Shown here one piece after another: positions 35,886 through 46,926 of a DNA stretch of 64,000 nt. The stretch lies in contig JACAAK010000012.1 in NCBI GenBank assembly GCA_025093985.1, positions 2,108,001-2,172,000 of the forward strand. Direction: 5' to 3'. The notes below the pieces were generated by a model, which saw only the letters and a program-made list of their open reading frames with translations, was not told where the DNA came from and made no database searches. Made by a program: the position numbers and the translations under genes. This stretch comes from Calvatia gigantea. Its lineage: Eukaryota > Basidiomycota > Agaricomycetes > Agaricales > Lycoperdaceae. Position 1 is the stretch's first letter. Each line of letters opens with the position of its first letter.

Positions 35886-37080
35886 GATTAGGAATATTTC
35901 TCCCGCTTCCACCGGCCATTAATTAGTCACTCTGTGAAGTAGCGCCAAAGTGCTGTCGTCGATTGTATTACCCACCCTCCCACATCGCTGTACCACACCG
36001 TGCCGTTCACAACCCCTTTTAGACAGCGAAGAGCGTCATCGCCAGTGCCTTCACCCCAACCTGCTACTTGGGCGCACAGCATTGGACAATATGTGACTAT
36101 AGAAACCCTATACCATAATACGAGCTGACGTATCTTGAAGCGCCGAGAGGAATGGAAGCCTATCAAGGTAACTAATTGGACACGATGCATGTGGAACAAT
36201 GAAAGCAAGCTCGAACGCGAGGGTTACACATGTCCTTTCTCAATCAGGTTCTCCGTCTAAGAGAGCCTCTGGAACTCACCAGATACAGAAGCAACAGCGT
36301 GTGGAAGAGTATATTATAGGGATAGCATTACGGTTACTGTGGGAATCATGGTAAACCACTCATTTCAGTGGCATTTCACGATGTATCGTAAATCGAATCT
36401 TTCTACCACCAATCATACACCTTATTTCCTCTACAGCTACGAAACCCGCCTTACAATAAATGTCCGCCTGTGGAGCGAGAAATTAATAGAACAACTTGAG
36501 ACGGATGGTCGAAGGCGTATTGATTCTTATCACCCATTGAATACGCAAGCGCCGGCTCGCGTGGAGGCGCTGGAGTATAGATCTTCTGTTCGCTCCGACA
36601 AGGTTGACGTTTCTCATTGCCAGGCTTATTGTATTAACGCCACCTGCCGGTGAGTTGCTTGCATGTCAAACAACGTTTTCCAGTGGGGGACTAGCAACAA
36701 TAGCTCAGGGTAGCCGAGGGCCCAAGGTGAGGAATGGAGAACAAAGCGCCCAGCAGTCCTTCCAGCGGAATCAAGTTGAACGAGTTTCATGACGGAGCTA
36801 GGAAGGTGAGTATTTCCAAGAAGGGGGGTCTGATAATGTATACGCAAACTAAAAAAAGAAAGTCCTGCGGGCTATGTATGTATCTAAGCGCCCACCTCAA
36901 ACAATACATAGCACACAACATTTATCATATCATTCGAACCGAACATCCAAAAATACTGACATCATTACATGCGGACGCCTACCGCATCCACACAGAAAGG
37001 CATAAGTAAGATCGTGACGAAACCGCATCGGGTGAATCATTTTTGTATTAGTATAGCCCTTTGGTCGAGAGAGGAAGGGG
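35886..37080. other. Host spacer of the repeated unit, degenerate
   Basis: It matches 40,920-42,080 and 51,520-52,900 in patches, including a fragment encoding RRILKRLEEWKP-like residues in the other two copies (broken here near 36,140) and a CCGGCTCGCGTGGAGGCGCTGGA block near 36,550. No intact gene is seen. Confidence 0.5.
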
Positions 37081-37089
37081 GGGTGGTTG

Positions 37090-37771
37090 TTCTATGACGA
37101 TGACGATGACGATGGTGTCCAGAACGAGCCGAGTCAGCTCATGAACTTCAAGAAACCACGGATACATCCACCAGAGATTACGGGCAATGTAAGATTATCA
37201 TCTAACGATCCAAGGTCTAGCACAGCATTCCAAAGTCAGTGATTTATATATCATTTATGTAAGTTAAACCCAAAAGTTCACCCATGGCTTCAGCGACACC
37301 ACTTACCAACCCCGCAAGCACGCCAATCACACCTAGTCCCAACCAACCTCCTAACATCCCCGTACCCGCAATGCCGGAGTCATACGACCAATTAAGTTCA
37401 TGTCCACGAAACCTCACCTGGGCAACTTGACGTAAGACCAAAACCCAATAGTGATCAATGCACCCGTAACGCTAGCCGCAGCGAACCCCGCATAAGGTTT
37501 TCTAGGGGCCAGAGGAATTCCGAGTGTTGGATGTGGGAGGGTAGACGTGGTGAGGAAGAGCCAAATAGACGGCCGATTGTTGAGGCTGCGGCGTCGGCCC
37601 ATGAGAGACTAAAAAAGGGAAAGGGGAAAGTGAGTCAATTGTGATGAGGAAGGGGGGGGAAAGCGTGGGCAGCGTCAGGTTATCATATAATGATCTCTGG
37701 TCTATCACAGCGTTTCGTGTCGGCGCATGCCACCATTGTCCTAAGTCCAGAATAAAGCTTTCCTGTGGCAC
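37090..37771 (-). pseudogene. dgk1 copy B: CTP-transferase half only, with an extra C-terminal piece
   Basis: On the minus strand, about 37,660-37,430 encodes the SWAD-like, ASTIGRLFGSS, PLAPRK and ASVTGALIT motifs. 37,400-37,250 encodes GMLGGWLGLGVIG and VSGVAEAMGE. The last exon (about 37,200-37,110) has TGG changed to TGA after LKFMS. A second partial last exon lies at 37,771-37,675, in the position where the N-terminal half would be expected. No N-terminal exons are present. Confidence 0.7.
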
Positions 37772-37805
37772 TGCTTTTGTTATCTGCCTCGAAACCGTTC
37801 ATTTA

Positions 37806-38375
37806 TCAGTGTTGTAAAACCACAGGTTCAGGAATACGCGGAAGTATCGTGGTGAATTGACACATAGGCGGCGAAATCGTGAGGCGCTCATGGCGAGAAA
37901 GAGGCAGCAGCATTGTTGTTCCCCCTATTGGTGTACACAGGGCGACATATCTTTGTGTAAACGAAGAAATAAGGCGTTTATAACATGAGCAAGGAGCGTT
38001 GGTGACGTACAACCCAGGCACAGAATGTCTTCCGCGCTCGAGCAATACAGCCGATGCCCCGCTGGATGCATAAACAGGCCACGTTCTGAACGGAGTCACC
38101 AGAGGCGGCGATGTATCCACCGCATCGACCATGATCCCAGTTCCAATAGGGTGCATGACACACAGGGTCTTTGCGTGATAACCACATGCGACAGGCATAC
38201 TGAGGATTGCACCCGGCAGCACGGTGCCATAAACAAGATATGTGAATGAGAACCTGGAGACTTGTGAACCAAGAAGTAACTCATTGAGGCCCATGAATGT
38301 ATATTTGATGCACATGTAAAGGTACCATTCAAACAGAACAGAACAAAAGCGAGGAGCAAAAACGAGAAAGTACAC
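37806..38375 (-). other. Reading frame of 189 codons next to M2 copy 3, uncertain coding
   Basis: This is a longer version of the frame at 32,586-33,041. Its first 130 codons are nearly the same; the last 50 run through the host repeat block at 37,800-37,916. No motif is recognised. The neighbouring repeat copies show no consistent stop position, which argues against a conserved protein. Confidence 0.25.
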
Positions 38376-38612
38376 GGTCCACTAACTCGAAGGAAGGAGC
38401 CAGAGCCTGGTCTAACCCGAGACGCAAGACATAAGTGCGGGTTCCGTCGGTACACAAATATATTGGTTAGAAGACTACGAGTGGGCGACAATGTTACCGA
38501 AGAACGTCTTCGGAGGAACCCCCAGCAGCCCGAGTCAAGGGTATACCCTACGACAACCCACCATACATGTTCTTCGTGGACTGTCAAATATCAGCACGCG
38601 AATTTAACAAGA

Positions 38613-40789
38613 CTATACACAGGCCACGGAAAACTTACGTACCTTGCGATGACTTGAGTATATGACCTTTCCGTCCCACTCATCAGATTGTTCTCCCTCA
38701 TGAACTTTCGCCGCCAAGAGCCGCCTCATCTCTGTAGGATCGAAATCATATGCCCGCCCCTTCGCCGTAGTCAAAACAAAGATGATGAGAATTAAGGAAG
38801 TCAAATTTATGAGCGTCATCGGCATCAAGAATCCAATATGTTCCATCTTGGCGAACCAACCGATGACCTGCAAGTTCGCTGTTCCCCCCACTGGGCGAAC
38901 ACACGAGGCTGGTGGGTTCTTTACCACTGAGAAAAGCAATCGGAGATAAGCGGTCTGTACAACGATGATCAGGTGCAAAATCGAGAGAATAATATATCAC
39001 ACACCTCGTACTCCAGCATGCCTTGGATCATCGCTCCGTATAAGAGCAGATGATCAGGAGTTCGCTCATAAGGGTTTAGTCCAAAATCCCTGATTGCAGA
39101 GGTGATGATGTATTCGATGATCAGATTAACCTCCCAATTCTGGGACTCGAAGACGATGCCCCCCAGTGCTACAAGCGCACGTTCTATCAGTTCGGGATAT
39201 AAACTGGCAGCGATCGAGGTTGGCTCTTCGAAAACCGCGAAGACCTTGGACTGCGGCTCGAACGCTACTGGGAATGTAGCTAGGCGTATCGGAGAGATCG
39301 CGCAGGTGATGTTTCCAACAGACTCCGTGTAGTTAGACCGCCCACGCAAATAGACATAATACGATTGTCCCTGCCGCTGATCTGGTGGTGACTTGCACGC
39401 CCAGTACCCCAAACCGTTGTCAGCATTCACAGACACGAAAGTGAGAACATCGTGGCTGTTGAGAAAATCGACTTGGCCTTTACTACAGGTCCCGTTGTAC
39501 TGGAGAGCTAATGTTGTCGTTTCATCGATCACGCCAAATTTGATGGGGCTTTGCGTGTCGTAAATGCAGGTGACGTTGCTGCTGAGACCTTGGAGCCCGA
39601 GGGTGTAATTGTACGAAGGCATCATGGCTCTTGCTTGAGCATCAGATATAGGAGTGTGTCGGAGTGTGTCAAGGGTAGGGATAGGGCTGTCGGGACCAAT
39701 CGGCAAAATACCTCGGCTGGGTCCCAAAAAACGCAGACCAGGTTTGTTCCCAAACTGGGTTAAAGTGAGACTTTCCGATGTGTTTGGCAGGAGCGAAAGT
39801 ATCTGCAAATGAATATATTGGGATCATGAGGCTGACTGGATTGAACGATCGAATTCCACACTGACATTAGTGCGACCAGACTCCAGGATATCCACCAACT
39901 GGTTCAGGCCCAGGCAGCTGGTGTATGAGACACCTCCTTCCACCTGGAATAGACACACATTCTTGATTAGTTGAAATGGAACTCGGGAGAATTGAGCTCA
40001 CTTTCCAGTCACAGTTATTGGAGGGGCGGTTTGCGTCAAGGAACTGGACGCATTCATCCGCAGTTGATGAGAAGTCGAGTTCGGTTCCAGTGAGCGTAAC
40101 CGTTTTATTGAATGGCACCGGAGCCAGAAGAGTCGTGGTGCTTGACGGAACAAAAGCAAAAGCAGCGATGCACACTCCAACCAATACTGCAGGTAACCAC
40201 CTCTTTCGCCCGAAAATAACCTTCAGATCCTTGAAAAGCCACGGCCAGCTCTGGTACCGAAACCCAGACAGTACCGAAACTTGGAAGACAGTGACCTGGT
40301 CAGTCACCGCCATCCATTCCTGGGCGAAACGAACGACGGAAAGGGAGAAGAGGACGTCGACGACCAGAGCGACGACGTTACCGACCAGAGTGACAAAGAA
40401 GCTAACGTAGGGGGGGTGGTCTATCACGACCCTCGCGAGGCGATCGTTCATCTGTACGCCTTGCATATGAAACACCACGCCCCAGAACATCCAAGGCCAT
40501 GACAGCAAGAGGATAATCCCGGCTAATAATGAGACGTCATAAATCCGGTGGTTGACAGTGAACGATGACGCCGGTGCTGGGAGACGTATGAATATAGTGA
40601 TTAGTGATGAAGACCAGGCATACCAGACTGTGAGAGGAGCACTCTACCCCCACCCTCGAAATCCGGTGGACTGTCCGCAGCTTTGTAAGTGGGCTCTGGA
40701 GAGCCTCCTTTCTTCTCAAACTCGGAGGGCTCTTCTTCGTGGACGGTAATTGATGTCCGCCGGGGGGAGAGCTGTGGTTTGGGTTCCAT
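38613..40789 (-). CDS. Large membrane protein, family M2 copy 3 (diverged)
   Basis: Same exon order as copies 1 and 2 but clearly diverged: N-terminal exon from ATG 40,789, membrane exon to about 40,005, small exon with a TSCLGLNQLVD motif near 39,925-39,850, glycosylation-rich exon 39,805 to about 39,010, and last exon to about 38,660. Asn-X-Thr sites (YNYT, SNVT, YNGT) and the MPMTLIN membrane motif are kept. No stop interrupts the main exons. It is an independent older duplicate; function unknown. Confidence 0.65.
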
Positions 40790-40899
40790 TGCGAGAAATT
40801 CTGTAGACAGTGACGGGGGTGAGGATATTTAAATGTGCCACATCTGGTGGCCTTAGAGTTGTCCTAGGATGACTTTCATTAACCTTGTGTTTCCACACA

Positions 40900-42080
40900 C
40901 CCTGCCATTCTGGACGGGCGAGGTGAGATTGATCAGAGATACTTCTCCCGCTTCCACCGGCTATTAACTGTTGAATATGTGGAACGGCGTCAAATGTGCT
41001 GTAGCCTGTCGCCGATCGTATGACCCACCCTCCCCCATTGCCGTATCATACCATGCTGTCCACCGTCCTTCTGCACCTTCCCCCCGCCCGCGTTGGACAG
41101 TGAAGAGCCTCGTCGCCAGTGCTTTCACATCAACTTGCTGTTTGGGCGCACGGCACCAGTCAATATACAACTATGAAGGCTCCAGACTGTAGTATGGGCA
41201 GACGTATCTTGAAGCGCCTGGAGGAATGGAAGCCTGTCAAGTGGAGCTATTTGGACATGATGCATGGGATACAAGATCAAACACGAGAGTTACACATGCC
41301 CTTTCTCGATCAGTTTCTCTGCCAAGCTGAGTCCCTGGAGCTTATTAGATACAGAGGCAACAGTGTGTGGAAAACCGCGAACATTCATGTGTGGGGCTAG
41401 AAATTATTAGGGTAGTTCCAGACGGAAGGTCAAAGGCGTATCAGTTACTTACCACCTAGATGCTATGAAATTGGATGAAAAACGACGCTGAACAGGCGCC
41501 CTGGTGAACCTGGAGGCGCTGGACTATACATAGATCTTCTACTAACTCGTATAAGGTTGAGCATCATTCGTTATCGGGGTCCTTCGTCGTTGTTTCAATA
41601 ACATCTGCCGGTGGGGGAGTTACACGTCAAACAGTGTTTCCTGGTTCAGGACAGGCGATGATAGCCCGAAGTAGCGGAGAGACCAGCATGAGGGACGGGG
41701 ACAGAGGGCTCAGGAGGCTATTCAAGGAAGTCCAGTTACACAAGGTTCAAGCGCTCAAGACAGAGTTAAGAAGTTGGATATTTCCAAAGAAAAGGGGGTT
41801 TGATAATGTATAGGATACACGCAAACTAAAAGAGGGAAGAAAAAGACCTGCAGACTATGTATGTTTCTAAGCGCCCGTCTCAAACAATACACAAAACACA
41901 CAGCATACCACCTATCCTATCAATTCGAACCGAACCTCCAAAAACATTGACATCATTACATGTGAGCGCCTATTGCGTCCACACACAAACACATAAGTAA
42001 AATCGTGACGAAACCGCATCGGTAAATCATTTTTATATTAGTATAGCCTTTTGGTCGAGGGAAGAGGGGGGGTGATTCTA
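40900..42080. other. Host spacer with a short unrecognised frame
   Basis: A plus-strand frame near 41,180-41,400 encodes RRILKRLEEWKPVKW and ELHMPFLDQF. A close copy is at 51,760-51,980 and a broken one near 36,140. It could be a small exon of an unrecognised gene or an old repeat. Nothing else is seen in the spacer. Confidence 0.35.
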
Positions 42081-42084
42081 TGAC

Positions 42085-43500
42085 GATGGCGATGATGATG
42101 ATGAGTCCAGGACGAGCCGAGCCAGCCCATGAACTTCAAGAAACCAAGGATACATCCACCAGAAATTACGGACAACGTAAGGTTATCATCTAACGATCCA
42201 AGGTCTAGCACAGCATTCCAAAGCCAGCGATTTTATCATTGATGCAAGTTAAAAAACCAGGAGTTCACCCATGGCTTCAGCAACACCGCTCACCAACCCT
42301 GCAAACACGCCAATCACACCTAGTCCCAACCAACCTCCTAACATCCCCGAACCCGCAATACCGGAGTCATGCGACCAACTAAGTTCACGTCCACCAAACC
42401 TCATCGGGGCGACATAAGACCAAACCCGACAGTGATCAATGCACCTGTGACACTGGCCGCAACAAACCCTACCCCAAGATTTTCTAGGGGCTAGAGGAAT
42501 TCTGAGTATTGGGATGTGGGAGGGTAGACGTGGTGAGGAAGAGCCGAATAGACGGCCGATTGTTGAGGCTGCGGTATCGGCCCACGAGAGACTAAAAAGG
42601 GGAAGGGAGGGGTTAGTTTTGATTGGAGGCGAAGAGGGGGAAGCGAAGCAGGCAGGGGGGAAGCCGAGGACGTACACGAGGATAACGATGGTCGCAATGT
42701 CCCGCGGATAAAATTGCAGTGCAAAGTTCACTCCGAGGATGTACCATATCACACCGTTCGTTGAGAACAATCACAGTTATAAGAGATGATCGATGAAGGA
42801 CAGACCTTTTCGCTCTCACGCATGAGGAACCCAAGCACGCGCTCATACAGCCTCTCAGACGCAGGCCAGCGGAAACGCATAATATCGGCAGGAACAATGA
42901 TACATAGCGACGACCAGAGGACAAAGATGACTTTAGAGACGTCGCCCTCGGATATGTACAAACATAGCGTGAAGAAACTTGGCATGCAATGCCAGAGAGT
43001 GAGCAATAAATAAATGAGTCAACAGCGGATCGATAGAACTGTGCAGCAATTTCCTTGGTATTTCCCTATCTACTTTCCGCTGTTGCTGCTGCTGGATGCT
43101 GATACCATTCCTATTAACAGCCACAACACACCCATTAACCTGTCTATTGGGAGTCTTGCCCGCCCCACGAGCTCGCTATAAACAACGTTCTCAACCTCTT
43201 CCCTTTCCCTGTCCGTCTCTACATATTCCTCTGTGTCGCCCTCGCGGCTCCCACCACTACCATCACTCACGCTTGACGGAGGTACATCGGTGTCGTCCTC
43301 GGGTGTAGGAGGGATCTCGACCATCTCGAGGTGGCCTAGCCCTTCAAGGCGCCTTTACGGGTGATATTGTGGAACGCCCCTTTCCATGGTGGGTGGGGCA
43401 GGGGAGAAGGTAACGAGGGGAGTGTGGGGCTGAGAACGTTCACGACGACGAGGGGGAGAACAATGACATGGGTGTGCACCTGAAGAGTTGGATGAATGAG
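42085..43500 (-). pseudogene. dgk1 copy C: CTP-dependent diacylglycerol kinase-like, nearly full length
   Basis: All exons of a Dgk1-like protein are present on the minus strand: a disordered Ser/Glu-rich N terminus, EIPRKLLHSSI, a DVSKVIFVLWSSLCIIVPAD membrane block, an ILGVNFALQFYPRDIAT block, SWADTAASTIGRLFG, PLAPRKS, GWLGLGVIG, VSGVAEAMGE and ISGGCILGFLK. The family phosphorylates diacylglycerol to phosphatidate with CTP at the ER or nuclear envelope. In this copy one extra base near 42,474 and one missing base near 42,424 put about 17 codons of the KSYAGFVAASVTG block out of frame, and the N-terminal exon frame is disturbed. The last exon lacks the small errors of copy D. Confidence 0.65.
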
Positions 43501-43539
43501 TGATTGAAATGCGGAGACGATGATTTGGCCCACTGGAAC

Positions 43540-44690
43540 GATTAATTCATCATCCGCATCTAAGTAGTGGAGGTTTAATATTTTAATAGTCTACCCCCTC
43601 GCGAGGAACGAGTGAAGGCAGCAGACGTCACGTTGGACCAGCTCCTTCCCTCTTCATCGACATGTCTGGAGTTGCCCCAGCCTCCTGCTCGTCCCGGATT
43701 TCGTAGCCGCCCATCGTTCTCAACAATCCAAGCACCCAAACCCTGATCTTGTCTTCCTTAAGAAATTGCTTCAAGAGTCACACTCCCTCATGCCGGACCA
43801 TGACGAGCGAGGCTCTCAACACCGACACTGTAACCGAACCTTTTCTTTAGCTTAGGCGAGGAACTACAAATAACACTGCCATATCTGAGGCAGGACTCAT
43901 CCGACAATTCTCGAACCTCCTACAAAACGCTCAATAAAGAGGACAGCAACCGCACCAGAGTTCGATGGTTAGAAGAGGCCCCCGGGCTCCTCCAACTACA
44001 TGCCCGGGGGAGCCATGATTCCTGGGCAGTTAGTGGGGAGCTACAATAGCCTCGAACAACTTCTGGCACAGTGAGTCAAATTTTCCCCAATCTCCCTCGG
44101 CTCACTTCACTCTACTCCCCGTTTCATGACCAACAAACGGTTTACTACCTGTGACGACCTTATACCCCCCCACCCTCACCTGCTATGCCCCGTTCCTCTC
44201 CTCCCCCCGCTCCACTCCCTCCTGCTTTGCACTGACTTGTAATTTCCGGCGCCGCACTGCTTGGCCCCCAGCCCTCTCTTCGAGGCCCGCCCACTCCCGC
44301 TCACCCAGTCCTGCCCGCCCCACTACGACTGGGTCCACGACATCGATGGTGTCCGGTACTATCAGTCCTGTTCCACTACACGACGCATCACTAGCATTGC
44401 GGCCACTACCAGATGCCTGTGGCCCCCCACTCCGTCGGAACCTAGTCGAAGAGCACAGGGCCTTCTCACACCACTTTGGAAATCGCCATCCTACAGCCTC
44501 CTTTTCCACTAGGATCCTCCTACTACTATGGGTACCGATCCCTGGCTCAACGTGTCGGAACTAGTAGCCTGGGTATTGCAGCCAAGTCTCCCCTCAACGC
44601 CATCCCTGCCATGCAGGAGAGCCCTCATGCTCTTTCGTCCATAAGCAGTCGCATATCATAGCTACATTGCTTTTGTGTTTAGGTCCCGCT
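43540..44690. other. Intergenic DNA, no recognised gene
   Basis: A GC-rich hairpin (CCCCCGGGCTC ... CATGCCCGGGGG) lies at about 43,979-44,012. A plus-strand Pro/Ser/Arg-rich frame of 137 codons at 44,151-44,564 has no recognisable motif and overlaps an equally long minus-strand frame, so coding is doubtful. Confidence 0.35.
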
Positions 44691-44694
44691 ACAA

Positions 44695-45050
44695 ATTACA
44701 AATCTGATAGTATGGACAATGTAAGGTTATCATCTAATGATCCTGGGTCTGGCACGGCGTTTCGTGTTAGCACACGCTAACGCTATCCTAAGTGCAAAGT
44801 AAGGCTCAGCTATTGGCTTCAGAGACACCGCACACCAATCTTGTGGTCATACCAATCACGACTAAACCCAACCAAGCCTTCACCATCCCCAACCCCGTGG
44901 TGCTACCCTTGATACCTGCCTTGAAACCATCCATGCGTCAGTGTTGGAGGGGTTCAGGGTTACACGAAGTGATGAATTGGCAGATAGGTGGCGAGAGCCA
45001 GTGAGACGGTTGTGAACAGAAAGAGGTAGCAATATCACAGCAGACCACAG
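44695..45050 (-). pseudogene. dgk1 C-terminal fragment E plus host repeat block
   Basis: Minus-strand sequence near 44,910-44,825 encodes a degraded GMLGGWLGLGVIG...VSGVAEA block, and 44,745-44,700 encodes SLDDNLT. The following 44,940-45,050 matches the host block seen at 4.1, 30.1 and 37.8 kb. No functional gene remains. Confidence 0.65.
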
Positions 45051-45801
45051 TGTGGTATGAGTATCGACATCAGCGGAGTCGTATAAGAGAAGAAGTAAGG
45101 TATTTCAGCTTGTTAGTTACTGTAGCGTAAACATTACCTTCGGCGCCTTGACACCATTCCTTTCGTCTACTATCTTCCCGCTTAGGAAATACCCTTGTCT
45201 CGATACACATATAAGCTACCGATATCGCATGTAATTCCCGCAGACTTTTGAACAGCGATACTTACACCTGTTAACGCCCGCCTCTTGAGTCTCTCGTGTG
45301 TCGCGACAACCTACGTCCTCGCGTCACAGTTACAAGTGCTGTGCTGCAAACTGTCACGTGTCACTGAGGCGGATCGCGGGCTCTCTATTTGGGGGAATTT
45401 ACGTGTTCAACGTTCAACCTGTGATGGTGGAGACCAACCTCATTTCTTGAGAAGTTGTAAGGGAAAGGTCCAAGATCAGAGTGGATCATACTGGCGCAGA
45501 GGATATTTTACCCCCCGCGAGCACAGGCTTGTGACCCACGTTCAAGGCCATCCCACTTTTATTCGAGGTCAAAGGGTATCTTTTATGACGACTTTAGTGA
45601 CTTTAAGCATAGTTTATTCTCATTTTTAAGCTTTCCAACAGTTTCTTATCAAGCAGAATGACAACAGGGCAGTCAACGAAACGAGACACAGAATCAACTT
45701 TATACCTAGCGACTGTGAAACTAGTGGACTAGCTAGCATCCCAACACGCACCTCGCTACTGACAGCAGGTTCCGGTCGACAAGATCCCGCCACAGCTGGG
45801 G
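45051..45801. other. Intergenic DNA, no recognised gene
   Basis: A plus-strand frame at 45,285-45,629 (114 codons) has no motif that I recognise, and no paralogue was found in the window. It lies downstream of the lipase gene on the opposite strand. Confidence 0.3.
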
Positions 45802-46926
45802 CTAGGGTCCGTCTGGGTTGACTTTTTCGGACTTCTGCGGGGGTTCTGGGCATTGCCCCTGCGATAGGGCTTGACGTGTCCGAATGAACTGTACAACCTC
45901 GTTCACGAGCTTCTCCCCATCCTCAATCATGAGCGCATGGAAACAACCGTCGAAGAGAGAGATCTTCTTGTTAGAGGCAGAGACCTTGTTAATAAACTCT
46001 TCTGAGGCCGTATGGGACGCAATGTTGTCCTTCTTACCATGCGCAATGAGAACCTAAAGAACTCTTCAGCGGACGGTCTAAAAAACGTCAAGTACGAAGC
46101 GCACAGGAAGCGACTTGGGCCAATTTTTGTAGGAGGATTTCAGGAGAGCTTCACCGTGCCTTTGCACGTCGATAAGGCTCTTCAGTGAGCTATATGACTT
46201 AGTGAGTTCGTCCCGCAACCATTTATTATTGTAAGCTGGATCGCGCGAGAAATCCTAGTTATTTGTTGAGTCGGATATTGTCAAAATACAGGTTGGGAAG
46301 GGGAGGTCTGACCTCAGGTTTGGCCGGAATGTCAATCTGGATGTAAGGTACGAGGAGGGCCACTTTGGAGCCAATCCACTTCTCAAGTTTCGATATAGGT
46401 TTGATTTGCCGAATCAAAGGGCCGGCCGCAATGACACCGTCAAGAGAAGACACCACATCTCTATTGGGAGACGTAATGTTCTGTGCAGCAAAGCCAAGAA
46501 CTTCTGTTCCTCCCTAGTATCATCATGAACTTTTGTCTCTCAAAAACGCGGTATCCCAAAACTCACCAAAGAGCAACCCATCAGAAAGAGAGGCACGTTT
46601 CCGTGCTTACTCTTCACATGTTTAACAGCCCAGGTGATGTCCTTCATCTGATCCTTCCAGGTCGTTTTCCCGTATGCAATTTCTTTACCCGTCTTCTTTT
46701 CGCCTTGCCATGTCTTTCCATATCCACGTTGGTCGAATGCGAATACTGCGATACCGTGCTGTGTGAGTGGTAGGTACAATTCCGTGTACCTGTCAACGTG
46801 AGATGCGTAACCATGGATGAAGACTATCACCGCTTGTAGTTCACCATCACTGGGGACATATGTGCGAGTATAGAATTGTGTTTTGGTGGGCCCCGGGAGC
46901 CATTCTTCTGTGCAACTTGCACTCAT
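45802..46926 (-). CDS. Monoacylglycerol lipase-like serine hydrolase
   Basis: Four exons on the minus strand (46926-46567, 46513-46313, 46254-46105, 46053-45802) join with no frame error into 320 residues, the usual size for this family. Each intron is 50-60 bases with GT...AG borders. The start is ATG 46,926 (MSASC). HGYASHVDRY is the oxyanion-hole region. The nucleophile motif GCSLGG is completed across the first intron. The catalytic Asp lies in HGKKDN and the His in DGCFHALMIE. Family knowledge: alpha/beta hydrolases of this group release fatty acid from monoacylglycerol, typically at lipid droplets or membranes. GCSLGG has Cys where His or Tyr is more usual before the nucleophile, which is tolerated. 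The gene looks functional. Confidence 0.88.
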